A stretch of DNA of 24,184 nt from assembly GCA_964516845.1 (NCBI GenBank), contig CAZEXP010000034.1, positions 1-24,184 on the forward strand. The letters run 5' to 3'. Source of the DNA: JAPEKQ01 sp964516845 (GTDB lineage: Bacteria > Joyebacterota > Joyebacteria > Joyebacterales > Joyebacteraceae). Each line of letters opens with the position of its first letter. Positions within the stretch are counted from its first letter, which is position 1. Shown in pieces: positions 1 through 6,795 of this stretch. The position numbers and the translations under genes were made by a program. The notes under the pieces are model-generated. The model did no database searches, had not been told where the DNA came from, and saw only the letters and a program-made list of their open reading frames with translations.

Positions 1-1125
1 TCGGAAGTACAGTGGCGTTCCCAGATCTCCCGCAAGCACCAGATGGTGCGACGCTTTCCGGCCGACTGGGAAGTGCTGTTCCTCTCCCCTGCCAACCTCG
101 CGACGGGCGAGAACAGCTTCCGCCTCCGGCGGGAACGAGTTCCGGCCCTGGTCGAGTATGCTTCGATTCTTCTGCCGAAACCTGACTCGGGAATCGCGGC
201 GCTCCGCTCGCTGACCCCGGCGCTCATGGCCGGCGGCGGTGCGCGAGTCATGAGCCACGTGCGCCGCTTCTCCCCGGATGTGGTTGTCTGTTCCTATCTG
301 TGGGCGGCGCCTCTGGTGCCCGCGATCCGCGCGATGGGGATTCCCGTCGTCTACGACCTCAACGATCTCCATCCCCACTTCTATCCTGCCGCGAGAGATG
401 AAGCCGAACAGATGTTCCGGAAGCTCCTGGACAGCGCAACCGAGGTGGTCGCGTCGTCCGCAGCGCTCAACGAGGAGGCCGGACGCGGGATCATCATCGG
501 TAACGGGGTTGATCTCGACACCTTCCGCGGGCGCGAGGACGGACCGCGCCCGGAGGAGCTGACCCGTGGACCGGCTGGAACCTGGAACCGGACGGTGATG
601 TATGTTGGCTCGGTGGATGACCGTCTTGATCTCGGCATTCTGAGACGAACGCTCGAGTCGCTGGCCGCGGACACGACCGGCACCGGGGTCGCGCTTGTCG
701 GAAGGGTCTTCGATCACGTGCGCGGCGCCGTTCGCTCGCTCGAGGAGGCGTTTCCGGAGAATCTGCTTCTGACGGGGCGTATTCCGTACCCGCGGCTCCC
801 GGCAATGATGTCGCACGCCGACGTCGGCATCGCCCCGTTCGTGCTGACACCGAAGACCGAGGCGATCAACCCGAACAAGCTCTACATGTACGCGGCGATG
901 GACATGAACATCGTGTCGACGCCGTTCTCCGATGACGTCCGCAGACACGAGGACATCATCCGGATCGCGTCCTCGCCGGCCGAGTTCGCATCGGCCGTAC
1001 AAAGCGCGATCGGCGACGATGAACGCCGCCGATCGCTCCGCGAGAGGATAGCGCTGCCGAACAGTTGGGCTGAGCGGGTGGAGGAGTTTACCCGACTCCT
1101 GTCCGACCTTGCGCAGGGGGATTAG
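1..1125 (+). CDS. Glycosyltransferase, GT4/GT1-like (5' end outside window)
   Basis: This gene encodes a probable glycosyltransferase with the two-Rossmann GT-B fold, acting in the cytoplasm on cell-surface glycan or exopolysaccharide. The reading frame is open from base 1, and the residues before the first ATG (at 43) read WRSQISRKHQMVRRFPADW. That is typical of the N-terminal part of this family, so the true start lies upstream and the gene is partial. Family-like features are the acceptor-side segment PVVYDLNDLHPHFYP, then IIIGNGVDLDTF before the second domain. The second domain carries VMYVGSVDDRLDL and the donor-site-like stretch NPNKLYMYAAMDMNIVSTPF. The C-terminal end looks complete. 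Its stop lies one base from the stop of the converging lipoprotein gene. Donor and acceptor cannot be read from the sequence. The fold class is fairly sure; the pathway is not. Confidence 0.8.
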   Translation, partial: SEVQWRSQISRKHQMVRRFPADWEVLFLSPANLATGENSFRLRRERVPALVEYASILLPKPDSGIAALRSLTPALMAGGGARVMSHVRRFSPDVVVCSYLWAAPLVPAIRAMGIPVVYDLNDLHPHFYPAARDEAEQMFRKLLDSATEVVASSAALNEEAGRGIIIGNGVDLDTFRGREDGPRPEELTRGPAGTWNRTVMYVGSVDDRLDLGILRRTLESLAADTTGTGVALVGRVFDHVRGAVRSLEEAFPENLLLTGRIPYPRLPAMMSHADVGIAPFVLTPKTEAINPNKLYMYAAMDMNIVSTPFSDDVRRHEDIIRIASSPAEFASAVQSAIGDDERRRSLRERIALPNSWAERVEEFTRLLSDLAQGD

Positions 1126-1126
1126 C

Positions 1127-1687
1127 CTAGTTGTCTGGAAGGCTCTCCCGCGGTTCACCTACGAGAACCCTCGGCCCGTTCGGACCGTCCTCCGAAAGGT
1201 CCTCCGCGTTGATCGCTTCAGGCCGCTCCGGCTCTCCCTCACGCGCGTAGTAGGGCATGAGGTAGAAGTGGAGCGTCTCCGTCGGATGGCGATACTCCAG
1301 ATTCACGTTGTAGCTCAGTCTCTCGTATCCTGACGCGTAGACGACAACCTTGAAGTCCTCGTTCTCCGGACCGCCGTTCCCGTCGTCGTAGAGATACCCG
1401 CCGTAGAGCGTCGTGTGACCGTAGGGATTGACCGACCAGGTGCCAACATAGTCCCACTCCCACCAGTCCTCCTCAAACAGGTCGGCCACCGCCCAGGTAA
1501 CGGGCGCGCCGGTGAAGTAGTCGCTCACCGTCACGTAGACCATCGCCATGCGTGGCGGCTGTTCATCGCAATCCCAGCACCACGGACACGCGATACAGCC
1601 CGAGAGCAGAAGAGGAATGGCAACGACTATCGCAAGGCCGGCCCATCGCACATGTCTTCGTGCCGTGTTCATCAGTCTCGACTCCAT
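1127..1687 (-). CDS. Putative lipoprotein with a carboxypeptidase-regulatory-like domain
   Basis: This encodes an exported lipoprotein of 186 residues with no assigned function. The ATG at 1687 is chosen because an AAGGAGG Shine-Dalgarno sequence sits 8 bases upstream; an earlier in-frame start would run into the preceding gene. The N-terminus has basic residues, a hydrophobic segment and a lipobox ending LLLSGC, followed by a Cys/Trp-rich stretch (ACPWCWDCDEQPP). The middle part, from MVYVTVSDYFTGAPV through GYERLSYNVNLEY, has the rhythm of a beta-sandwich such as the carboxypeptidase regulatory-like or PEGA type. The tail is acidic and rich in Pro and Glu. It lies 79 bases after the DUF4384 gene on the same strand and may be cotranscribed with it. 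The domain guess rests on pattern only. Confidence 0.7.
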   Translation of the reverse strand: MESRLMNTARRHVRWAGLAIVVAIPLLLSGCIACPWCWDCDEQPPRMAMVYVTVSDYFTGAPVTWAVADLFEEDWWEWDYVGTWSVNPYGHTTLYGGYLYDDGNGGPENEDFKVVVYASGYERLSYNVNLEYRHPTETLHFYLMPYYAREGEPERPEAINAEDLSEDGPNGPRVLVGEPRESLPDN

Positions 1688-1766
1688 CACAGGAACCTCC
1701 TTCCCGGACCCGGTCCAGTTCGGGCCCTCCGTCGGTCCCCTCCCGCCGCGCAAGGTCGGGACAGAT

Positions 1767-3161
1767 CTATCGTCCATAAGCCGTCACGTCGAACTTGATC
1801 CACTCAATGCGAGGAAGCTGCCATGGTCTGACGTGAGCCGTCCGAACGTCGACGACCTCGACATCCACGCGGACGGGGCCGCTGAACGCCGAGTAGACAT
1901 CCCCCCGCCGGGGAATGACGCCGACGCGACCGCTCGCATCTATGTGAAAGATCACGTCGTCTTCCCAGCCGCCGAACCATCCGACCCTCCCGATGATCTC
2001 AGTCGGGTCGTTCTTCCGATCGGCTATGCAGTTGATCTTCACACGAACCTTCTCGCCATCGTATTCGAAGGTCTCGTGCATGGAGTCCCTGGGATCGCTG
2101 AGCCGGAACCGCTCGTGCATGAGAGGGCGACCGTAGCTGTGTTCATCCCAGTCGCCGCTGGAGTCGCCGTCCCAATCATCGTTCCAACTTCCGCCGTGCC
2201 ACCAGTCGGATCCCCAGTTGCTGCCGTAGCCCCCGTCATCAACGCGGAGCGTGACCGAGTCGCACGCCCAGCGCCCGGGGGAGTCGTACCATCCGTCCGG
2301 CACGGGCCACCAGCCCGGACCAACAACAACACGGCCGCGAGGCGGTCCCCATTGCCGGGACGGTGGCCGACCGGGCGAGGTCCAACGCGAAGAACCTTCC
2401 ACAACGACGCGGCCGCCGGAGCTTCCTCCAAGAACGACCTGTCCGTGGGAGCTGCCTCCGGGTACGACCTGTCCGTGGGAGCTGCCTCCGGGTACGACCT
2501 GTCCGTGGGAGCTGCCTCCGGGTACGACGCGGCCGCGCGGTGCGAGCCACTCGTGATACTGCGGGACCCACCAGCCGCTCGGGCCGCTCGGCCACGAGAC
2601 CTCGTGGGCGCAAGCCACGAGCGTCTCAATGCCACCCGGCCCGGTGATTCGAAGGGAGAACTGTCTGTCGTCTGGGACGCGGTAGACACGGCCCGGCTGT
2701 GCCATGGAGGATCCGGACCACGGGTTTGGATAGACGGTCTCGACACGCCCGTCCGTCGTGTAGTCAAGGATCGTCACGTAGCACGGCCGGTTCACGCGGA
2801 AGTAGACCCACAGACGATCGCCCGGCTCGTAGGTCGCCCACTCACCGCGATCGACCCACGTGTCAATCCTCAAGCCACCGGGCTGGTAGTGATAGAACGA
2901 ATCGTCGATCTCGCCCCAATCACCCCACTGGGGATTCGGGTCAACGACAACGCGCTCCGACACTGTGGATTCGGGAACAGGTCTCGGCTCCATCGGACCG
3001 TCACCGTCACTCGGCACGGCCTCTTCGCGCGCGACCGCCGCAGCCTGCGACGCTCCCGCCAACGCGAGAACCGCGATGAACGCCATCGCAGCGATCCACG
3101 AGAGCCGTGCGCGCGCTGGATTCATTCCTCTCATCCTGCCCATCCTTCTCACTCGCAGCAT
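1767..3161 (-). CDS. Exported DUF4384 domain protein with Gly/Ser-rich tandem repeats
   Basis: This is an exported protein of 464 residues. The ATG at 3161 follows GGAGGTGA at good spacing. A basic N-terminus and the hydrophobic segment WIAAMAFIAVLALAGASQA form a signal peptide. About residues 60-165 match the DUF4384 pattern: YEPGDRLWVYFRVNRPCYVTI, then DGRVETVYPNPWSGS, then VPDDRQFSLRITGPGGIE and the closing segment LVACAHE. DUF4384 is found in secreted or surface proteins of several bacterial groups and has no firm molecular role. After it comes a low-complexity region with about five copies of a ten-residue unit (VVPGGSSHGQ and variants), then a Trp/Gly/Asp-rich stretch. The C-terminal beta-rich segment contains KVRVKINCIADRKND. 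The next gene downstream encodes a lipoprotein, and an ECF sigma module lies upstream. The protein may be part of an envelope structure or coat; its function is unknown. Confidence 0.75.
   Translation of the reverse strand: MLRVRRMGRMRGMNPARARLSWIAAMAFIAVLALAGASQAAAVAREEAVPSDGDGPMEPRPVPESTVSERVVVDPNPQWGDWGEIDDSFYHYQPGGLRIDTWVDRGEWATYEPGDRLWVYFRVNRPCYVTILDYTTDGRVETVYPNPWSGSSMAQPGRVYRVPDDRQFSLRITGPGGIETLVACAHEVSWPSGPSGWWVPQYHEWLAPRGRVVPGGSSHGQVVPGGSSHGQVVPGGSSHGQVVLGGSSGGRVVVEGSSRWTSPGRPPSRQWGPPRGRVVVGPGWWPVPDGWYDSPGRWACDSVTLRVDDGGYGSNWGSDWWHGGSWNDDWDGDSSGDWDEHSYGRPLMHERFRLSDPRDSMHETFEYDGEKVRVKINCIADRKNDPTEIIGRVGWFGGWEDDVIFHIDASGRVGVIPRRGDVYSAFSGPVRVDVEVVDVRTAHVRPWQLPRIEWIKFDVTAYGR
2401..2540 (-). 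repeat. 30-bp in-frame tandem repeat inside the DUF4384 gene
   Basis: The blocks 2431-2460, 2461-2490 and 2491-2520 are the same 30-base unit; only the first two bases of the first block differ. Degenerate copies flank them (2401-2430 and from 2521). On the minus strand each unit encodes a ten-residue VVPGGSSHGQ block. Near identity at DNA level points to recent slippage or recombination rather than only protein-level selection. Confidence 0.9.
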
Positions 3162-3254
3162 AGGGATCACCTCCCTGTTTGAGACGACCCCTCTCCTTGA
3201 AGTCTCTGGAGACCGGGCCGTCGTTCCTGCGAATGGCTTAGACGCAACCCCGGA

Positions 3255-3351
3255 ATGGCTATTCACGAACGGTCCGGCAGCGGGGTGAGTTCGTGGCGAA
3301 CGGGGGTCGGCGCAGGGGTGGATTCGTGGCGAACGGAGACCGGCTCCGCGG
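3255..3351. repeat. Intergenic imperfect 33-bp tandem repeat
   Basis: The blocks 3286-3318 and 3319-3351 are 33 bases each and share the core TTCGTGGCGAACGG followed by a CGG-rich tail. A shortened, more diverged copy precedes them at about 3255-3285. The first and second copies also form a 7-base inverted repeat, CACGAAC (3264-3270) with GTTCGTG (3289-3295). The repeat lies about 90-190 bases upstream of the DUF4384 start, so it could overlap that gene's promoter or operator. No protein is likely to be encoded here. Confidence 0.6.
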
Positions 3352-3365
3352 TGTGGCGAGCCGGC

Positions 3366-3405
3366 TCAAAATGCAGAGAGGCCACCGCTTCCGCGACAGC
3401 CTCTC
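3366..3405 (-). terminator. Candidate Rho-independent terminator after the sigma/anti-sigma operon
   Basis: On the minus strand GAGAGGC (3405-3399) pairs with GCCTCTC (3382-3376). An inner CGC-GGAA-GCG stem-loop sits within the loop, and the hairpin is followed by TGCATTTTGAG. It lies about 60 bases after the stop of the gene ending at 3467. The T-run is short (four), so strength is uncertain. Confidence 0.5.
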
Positions 3406-3439
3406 GCACTCACTCACCGGAGAGCCTCCGGCATCCAAC

Positions 3440-3459
3440 ACGACTCGGGGTCGAGTCGT
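3440..3459. other. Perfect 8-bp hairpin just after a stop codon
   Basis: ACGACTCG (3440-3447) and CGAGTCGT (3452-3459) are exact inverted repeats with a 4-base loop, eight bases beyond the stop at 3467 of the minus-strand gene. There is no T-run, so it may be an mRNA 3'-end stabiliser or a secondary terminator element next to the stronger hairpin at 3376-3405. Confidence 0.5.
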
Positions 3460-3466
3460 CTTGCGT

Positions 3467-3988
3467 CTATCGTCTCGCGGAGAGCGCCAGGATCAACACA
3501 CCGTCGCTGATCGGAGGTCCTCCAAGCAGGACGGTACCTCCGTTCTCAAGTCGGATCTGCGTGCGCAGAACGATCTCGTCGTGCGACCTGCCACGCTCGC
3601 CCCGGTCGTCGCCGGTCCGGACGTCACGAATGAGCGTTACAGTCATCTCGATGCGCCCGGAGCCGTCAGGCTCGAAACGGGTGGGCTCGATCTCCATCGC
3701 GAAGTGCTCGGGAAGCTGAAGCCGCGCGGTCGTGCCGAAGTCCACGCGGGTGCGCATGTCACCGAGGAATACGTAGCGGTTGTAGGCGAAGAGCGCCCGG
3801 AGCTTCTGCGCATATCCGGAGAGCTCTGCGTCGACACGAGCCTCCCCGTTCTCGATCTGCGCCTCGGACACGGACGCGGCCGCTATGGAGGTCACCTGAA
3901 TGGTCACCTCGTCGCTGGCCGCGTGTGTCGGCGCGCAGAGGAGCACGAGAAAGAGAACGACGATGTAGGTGATAGCTGTCTGTTTCAT
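3467..3988 (-). CDS. Small exported protein of unknown function
   Basis: This encodes 173 residues with a clear signal peptide (MKQTAITYIVVLFLVLLCAPTHA, cleavage probably after THA). The mature protein is probably periplasmic and beta-rich. The segment LQLPEHFAMEIEPTRFEPDG, then IEMTVTLIRD, then IVLRTQIRLENGGTVLLGGP and the closing LILALSA recall the repeating strands of secretin C-terminal halves. That is a weak analogy; the protein is far too short to be a secretin. It follows the anti-sigma gene by 72 bases on the same strand, so it may belong to the sigma operon, either as a member of its signalling pathway or as an output. A GGGAG lies close upstream of the ATG. I do not recognise a family. 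Confidence 0.7.
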   Translation of the reverse strand: MKQTAITYIVVLFLVLLCAPTHAASDEVTIQVTSIAAASVSEAQIENGEARVDAELSGYAQKLRALFAYNRYVFLGDMRTRVDFGTTARLQLPEHFAMEIEPTRFEPDGSGRIEMTVTLIRDVRTGDDRGERGRSHDEIVLRTQIRLENGGTVLLGGPPISDGVLILALSARR

Positions 3989-4060
3989 AGCTCTCCCGGA
4001 CCCCGCCGGCGTGCGGCGCAGGTCCTGGAAGTATCCCCCGTCGGCGGTCGCGCCAGCAGA

Positions 4061-4609
4061 CTAGAGCGACCCTGGGGCATCCGACCGCCCGCCGCCCTCG
4101 ACCTCCTCCGAGAACACCCAGATGACGGTCATCTCGGGATCGTCGGAGGTAAAGGCCATCGGCGTGTAGCCGGTGGCGTACGTCTCGAGGCTCTCGACAG
4201 CGCACCCGTTGCTCGATGACAAAACGATCGGAGCGATGCTCGTCGGCCAGAACGCCATGAGCCCAAGTGCCGCCGCGATCCCGGCGCCGGCGAAAGCGAT
4301 AGCCCGCTTCCTCAGGTCGCCGAACACGGGTCGTGCCTCGCGAACTCTGGAAGGCCGCGAGGCCTTCCGGTCGATCCTGTCCATCTCCTGCGAAAGGAGC
4401 CTCTCGAACCTCTCCCACTTCTCCTCCGACACCGGCGGAGCAACGGGAGCATCTTTGAGGATTGTATCAAAGGACCGGATCGAGTCAAGCTCCCGCGCGC
4501 ACGTCTCGCAGCAGTCGACATGCTGCTCGACCTTCCTGCGCAGACGGGGCGAAAGCTCGCCATCGGCGTACGCCGTGAGATACTTCTGTGTTCCACATGT
4601 TCTGGTCAT
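4061..4609 (-). CDS. zf-HC2 membrane-anchored anti-sigma factor
   Basis: The 182-residue product should hold the ECF sigma factor encoded just upstream inactive at the inner membrane. The N-terminus has the zinc-binding anti-sigma pattern: YLTAYADGELSPRLRRKVEQ leading into H30-x3-C34-x2-C37. A linker rich in charged residues follows. One transmembrane helix lies at about 103-121 (RAIAFAGAGIAAALGLMAFW). The short C-terminal domain, presumed periplasmic, ends MTVIWVFSEE and an acidic/Gly tail. Such proteins release their sigma factor by proteolysis or a conformational signal. The start lies five bases after the sigma stop, which argues for coupled translation and a cognate pair. The inducing signal is unknown. 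Confidence 0.88.
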   Translation of the reverse strand: MTRTCGTQKYLTAYADGELSPRLRRKVEQHVDCCETCARELDSIRSFDTILKDAPVAPPVSEEKWERFERLLSQEMDRIDRKASRPSRVREARPVFGDLRKRAIAFAGAGIAAALGLMAFWPTSIAPIVLSSSNGCAVESLETYATGYTPMAFTSDDPEMTVIWVFSEEVEGGGRSDAPGSL

Positions 4610-4614
4610 AGCTG

Positions 4615-5247
4615 TCAGGTCTTCCCGTTCTCCCCGTCCGTCACTTCGACGCGGCGACCACCTTCAACGTACGGCTCGAGCATCGTTCTGAGTTTCTTCC
4701 GCGCGTAGTGCAGTCGCGACATCACGGTGCCGATCGAACAACCGACGACATCCGCGATTTCCTTGTATGACATCCCCTCGATCTCGTAGAGGACAAAGAC
4801 CGACTTGTGATACTCGGGCAAGGCCTCGATCGCCTTCTGGATCTGCTCGCCAAGCTCGCTGGTGAGAACCTGCTTGGCCGGACCGCGCGACGGCTTCCAG
4901 CCGATCGGTTCGCTGTCCGCGTACTCGGCAACCTCTTCAGGGACTGCCTGAGACGCAACGGAACGCGAGTGTTTGCGCGTGAAGTCGATGCACGTGTTCA
5001 TCGCGATCCGGTAGAGCCATGTCGAGAAGCTGGACCGGTACTTGAAGCTCTTGATGCCCTTGTAGGCTCGAATGAACGTGTCCTGCGCCAGGTCCATCGC
5101 GAGATCCTGGTCCCGCGCGAACCTGTAGGCAACGGCGTAGACGACATCCTTGTACTTCTCGATCAGGTAGTCGAACGCCTCACGGTCCCCGGCCTGACTG
5201 GCACGGACCTTCTCAAGGTCTATTTCCCTGGGATCGCGCTCAGCCAT
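4615..5247 (-). CDS. ECF RNA polymerase sigma factor (RpoE-like)
   Basis: This is a 210-residue group-4 sigma-70 factor directing RNA polymerase to a stress or envelope regulon. Region 2 is clear: AFDYLIEKYKDVVYAVAYRF, the DLAMDLAQDTFIRAYKGI core, and FSTWLYRIAMNTCIDFTR for -10 recognition. Region 4 shows ALPEYHKSVFVLYEIEGMSY, KEIADVVGCSIGTVMSRLHY and the helix-turn-helix end ARKKLR. A linker of about 40 residues separates them. Of the possible starts GTG 5277, ATG 5262 and ATG 5247, the last is preferred because a GAGGGA sits at proper spacing. The gene is followed almost directly by its zf-HC2 anti-sigma partner. The upstream gap holds short palindromes that may be regulatory. The target promoters cannot be read here. 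Confidence 0.93.
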   Translation of the reverse strand: MAERDPREIDLEKVRASQAGDREAFDYLIEKYKDVVYAVAYRFARDQDLAMDLAQDTFIRAYKGIKSFKYRSSFSTWLYRIAMNTCIDFTRKHSRSVASQAVPEEVAEYADSEPIGWKPSRGPAKQVLTSELGEQIQKAIEALPEYHKSVFVLYEIEGMSYKEIADVVGCSIGTVMSRLHYARKKLRTMLEPYVEGGRRVEVTDGENGKT

Positions 5248-5268
5248 GGTCCCTCGCACCATCCTTAG

Positions 5269-5287
5269 ACGGGGCACCCCGTGGGGT
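5269..5287. promoter_or_regulatory. Overlapping GC palindromes in the leader of the sigma gene
   Basis: ACGGGG-CA-CCCCGT (5269-5282) overlaps ACCCC-GT-GGGGT (5276-5287). The same CCCC can pair with a GGGG on either side, giving two mutually exclusive small hairpins 22-40 bases before the sigma ATG. They could be an operator or an RNA switch, or simply chance in GC-rich DNA. Farther up, CGGCCGT (5293-5299) pairs with ACGGCCG (5317-5323), and a GGAACC resembling an ECF -35 box sits at 5309-5314 on the minus strand without a matching -10 that I trust. Confidence 0.3.
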
Positions 5288-5356
5288 ATTCACGGCCGTC
5301 TGGCCTCTGGTTCCGAACGGCCGCTCAGCCGGCCCGACAGCTATGCCTCGTGGACT

Positions 5357-6712
5357 CTAGAGCTGTATCTCCCCGTACTCACGCAACTTATCGGTAACGA
5401 GCTTCTGGATCTCGGCCAACCGTTCCTCGGTCCTCGCCTCGAATCGCAGCACGATGACCGGCTGCGTGTTCGAAGCCCGAACGAGGCCCCAACCGTCTCC
5501 AAAGAGGATCCGGACGCCATCGACGTCGATGACGTCGTAGTTCGCCTTGAAGAACTCGACGGCCTTCTCCACCATCGCGAACTTCGTGGCGTCGTCGCTC
5601 GTCTCTCCGCGGATCTCGGGCGTCGCGTAGTAGTGCGGGATGGTCGCGACCATCTCCGAGAGGGTCTTGTCGGTCCGAGAGAGCATCTGGAGGATCCGGC
5701 AGGACGCATAGATGGCGTCATCGATAATGTAGTAGTCGTCAGCGAGCACCATGTGACCGCTCATCTCTCCACCGATGGGGGCCCCGGTCTCACGGATCTT
5801 CTCCTTGAGCAGCGAATGGCCGGTCTTCCACATGGTCGCCTTCCCGCCGTGCGCCTCGATGTCCTCGACGAGCGCCTGCGAGCACTTCACGTCGAAGATG
5901 ATCTCGGCCGGCCCCTTCGCGAGGATCTCGCGGGAGAGCAGCGCCAGCATCTTGTCCGCGAAAACGAAGTCGCCGTTCTCATCGACGGTGCCAACCCGGT
6001 CGGCGTCGCCGTCGTAGCCGATGCCGACATCCGCTCCGTGTTCCTTGACCGCTGCGATCAGGTCCACAATATATTCGAGTACGGTCGGGTCCGGATGATG
6101 GTTTGGGAAGGTGCCGTCGGGCTCGCAGTACAGTGGGACGATCTCACACCCAAGACTTGAGAGCAGGTCCTCGGCCACGAGCGAACCGCATCCGTTTCCG
6201 CAGTCGATCACGACCTTCAGCGGGCGTTCGAGGCGGATGCGCTCGCGGATGGCGGCCTTGTACGGTTCGATGATCTCGGCCGTCGTGCGGGACCCCTGCC
6301 CCACCTCGTAGTCACCGGCCTCGATTATCTCACGGATCTTCTGGATCTCCTGCCCGTAGACGCTCGCGGGACCGAGGTTGAGCTTGAAGCCGTTCATGTC
6401 CGGCGGGTTGTGACTCCCGGTGATCATGACCGACGCGTCGACCGGCAGCTCAAAGAGCGTGAAGTACAGCGCCGGTGTCGGCACGGTGCCTACGTCGACG
6501 ACGTTCGCGCCGACCGATGTAAGCCCTTCCGTGATGAGTTCGCGGAAGCGCGGCGTGGAAAGTCTGACGTCACCGCCGAGCGCCACGGTCTTCTTGCCAT
6601 GCCGGAGTACGTACGTCCCGAACCCACGTCCGATGTTGCGCACGACGTCCTCGGTGAGGTCGCGTTCCACGACCCCCCTGATGTCGTACTCGCGGAAGAT
6701 GTAGCTGTGCAT
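5357..6712 (-). CDS. manB: Phosphomannomutase/phosphoglucomutase
   Basis: This 451-residue alpha-D-phosphohexomutase interconverts hexose 6-phosphate and 1-phosphate in the cytoplasm and supplies activated sugars for glycan synthesis. All four signature loops are present: the phosphoserine loop TGSHNPPDMNG with Ser100; the Mg-binding loop YDGDADR at 233-239; the sugar-selecting loop GEMSGH at 315-320; and the phosphate-binding loop RASNTQP at 412-418. GEMSGH is the form usual for enzymes that take both mannose and glucose phosphates. The ATG at 6712 follows a GAGGGGGG ribosome site; the in-frame extension upstream is Arg-rich and unlike the family. Length is normal. Choosing between ManB and AlgC/Pgm naming needs biochemical data. 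Confidence 0.93.
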   Translation of the reverse strand: MHSYIFREYDIRGVVERDLTEDVVRNIGRGFGTYVLRHGKKTVALGGDVRLSTPRFRELITEGLTSVGANVVDVGTVPTPALYFTLFELPVDASVMITGSHNPPDMNGFKLNLGPASVYGQEIQKIREIIEAGDYEVGQGSRTTAEIIEPYKAAIRERIRLERPLKVVIDCGNGCGSLVAEDLLSSLGCEIVPLYCEPDGTFPNHHPDPTVLEYIVDLIAAVKEHGADVGIGYDGDADRVGTVDENGDFVFADKMLALLSREILAKGPAEIIFDVKCSQALVEDIEAHGGKATMWKTGHSLLKEKIRETGAPIGGEMSGHMVLADDYYIIDDAIYASCRILQMLSRTDKTLSEMVATIPHYYATPEIRGETSDDATKFAMVEKAVEFFKANYDVIDVDGVRILFGDGWGLVRASNTQPVIVLRFEARTEERLAEIQKLVTDKLREYGEIQL

Positions 6713-6795
6713 CGTACCCCCCTCAGGTAGACCGGCCGCCGCACGTTCGAGCGACGGCCGTGGTCTCGTGATCGTTCTCGTGTCGCTCTGCGGAG

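Larger units (their letters stand above)
3162..3466. other. Gene-free 305-base interval
   Basis: No coding sequence is convincing in this interval. It holds, in minus-strand order: the 8-bp hairpin (3440-3459), a small CCGGAG/CTCCGG hairpin (3417-3431), the candidate terminator (3366-3405), the 33-bp tandem repeats (3255-3351), and the leader and Shine-Dalgarno sequence of the DUF4384 gene. This arrangement suggests the DUF4384 gene has its own promoter; I could not identify clear -35/-10 boxes. Confidence 0.6.

Noticed and set aside
2431..2520. Three direct repeats that could look like a small CRISPR array
   Set aside because: The units are contiguous without spacers, in frame, and lie inside a coding gene; no cas genes are nearby.
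1548..3182. Long plus-strand open frame of 544 codons opposite the DUF4384 and lipoprotein genes
   Set aside because: It has no signal, domain or ribosome site; it is the antisense shadow of two genes with clear signal peptides and good Shine-Dalgarno sequences. High GC content makes long antisense frames common.
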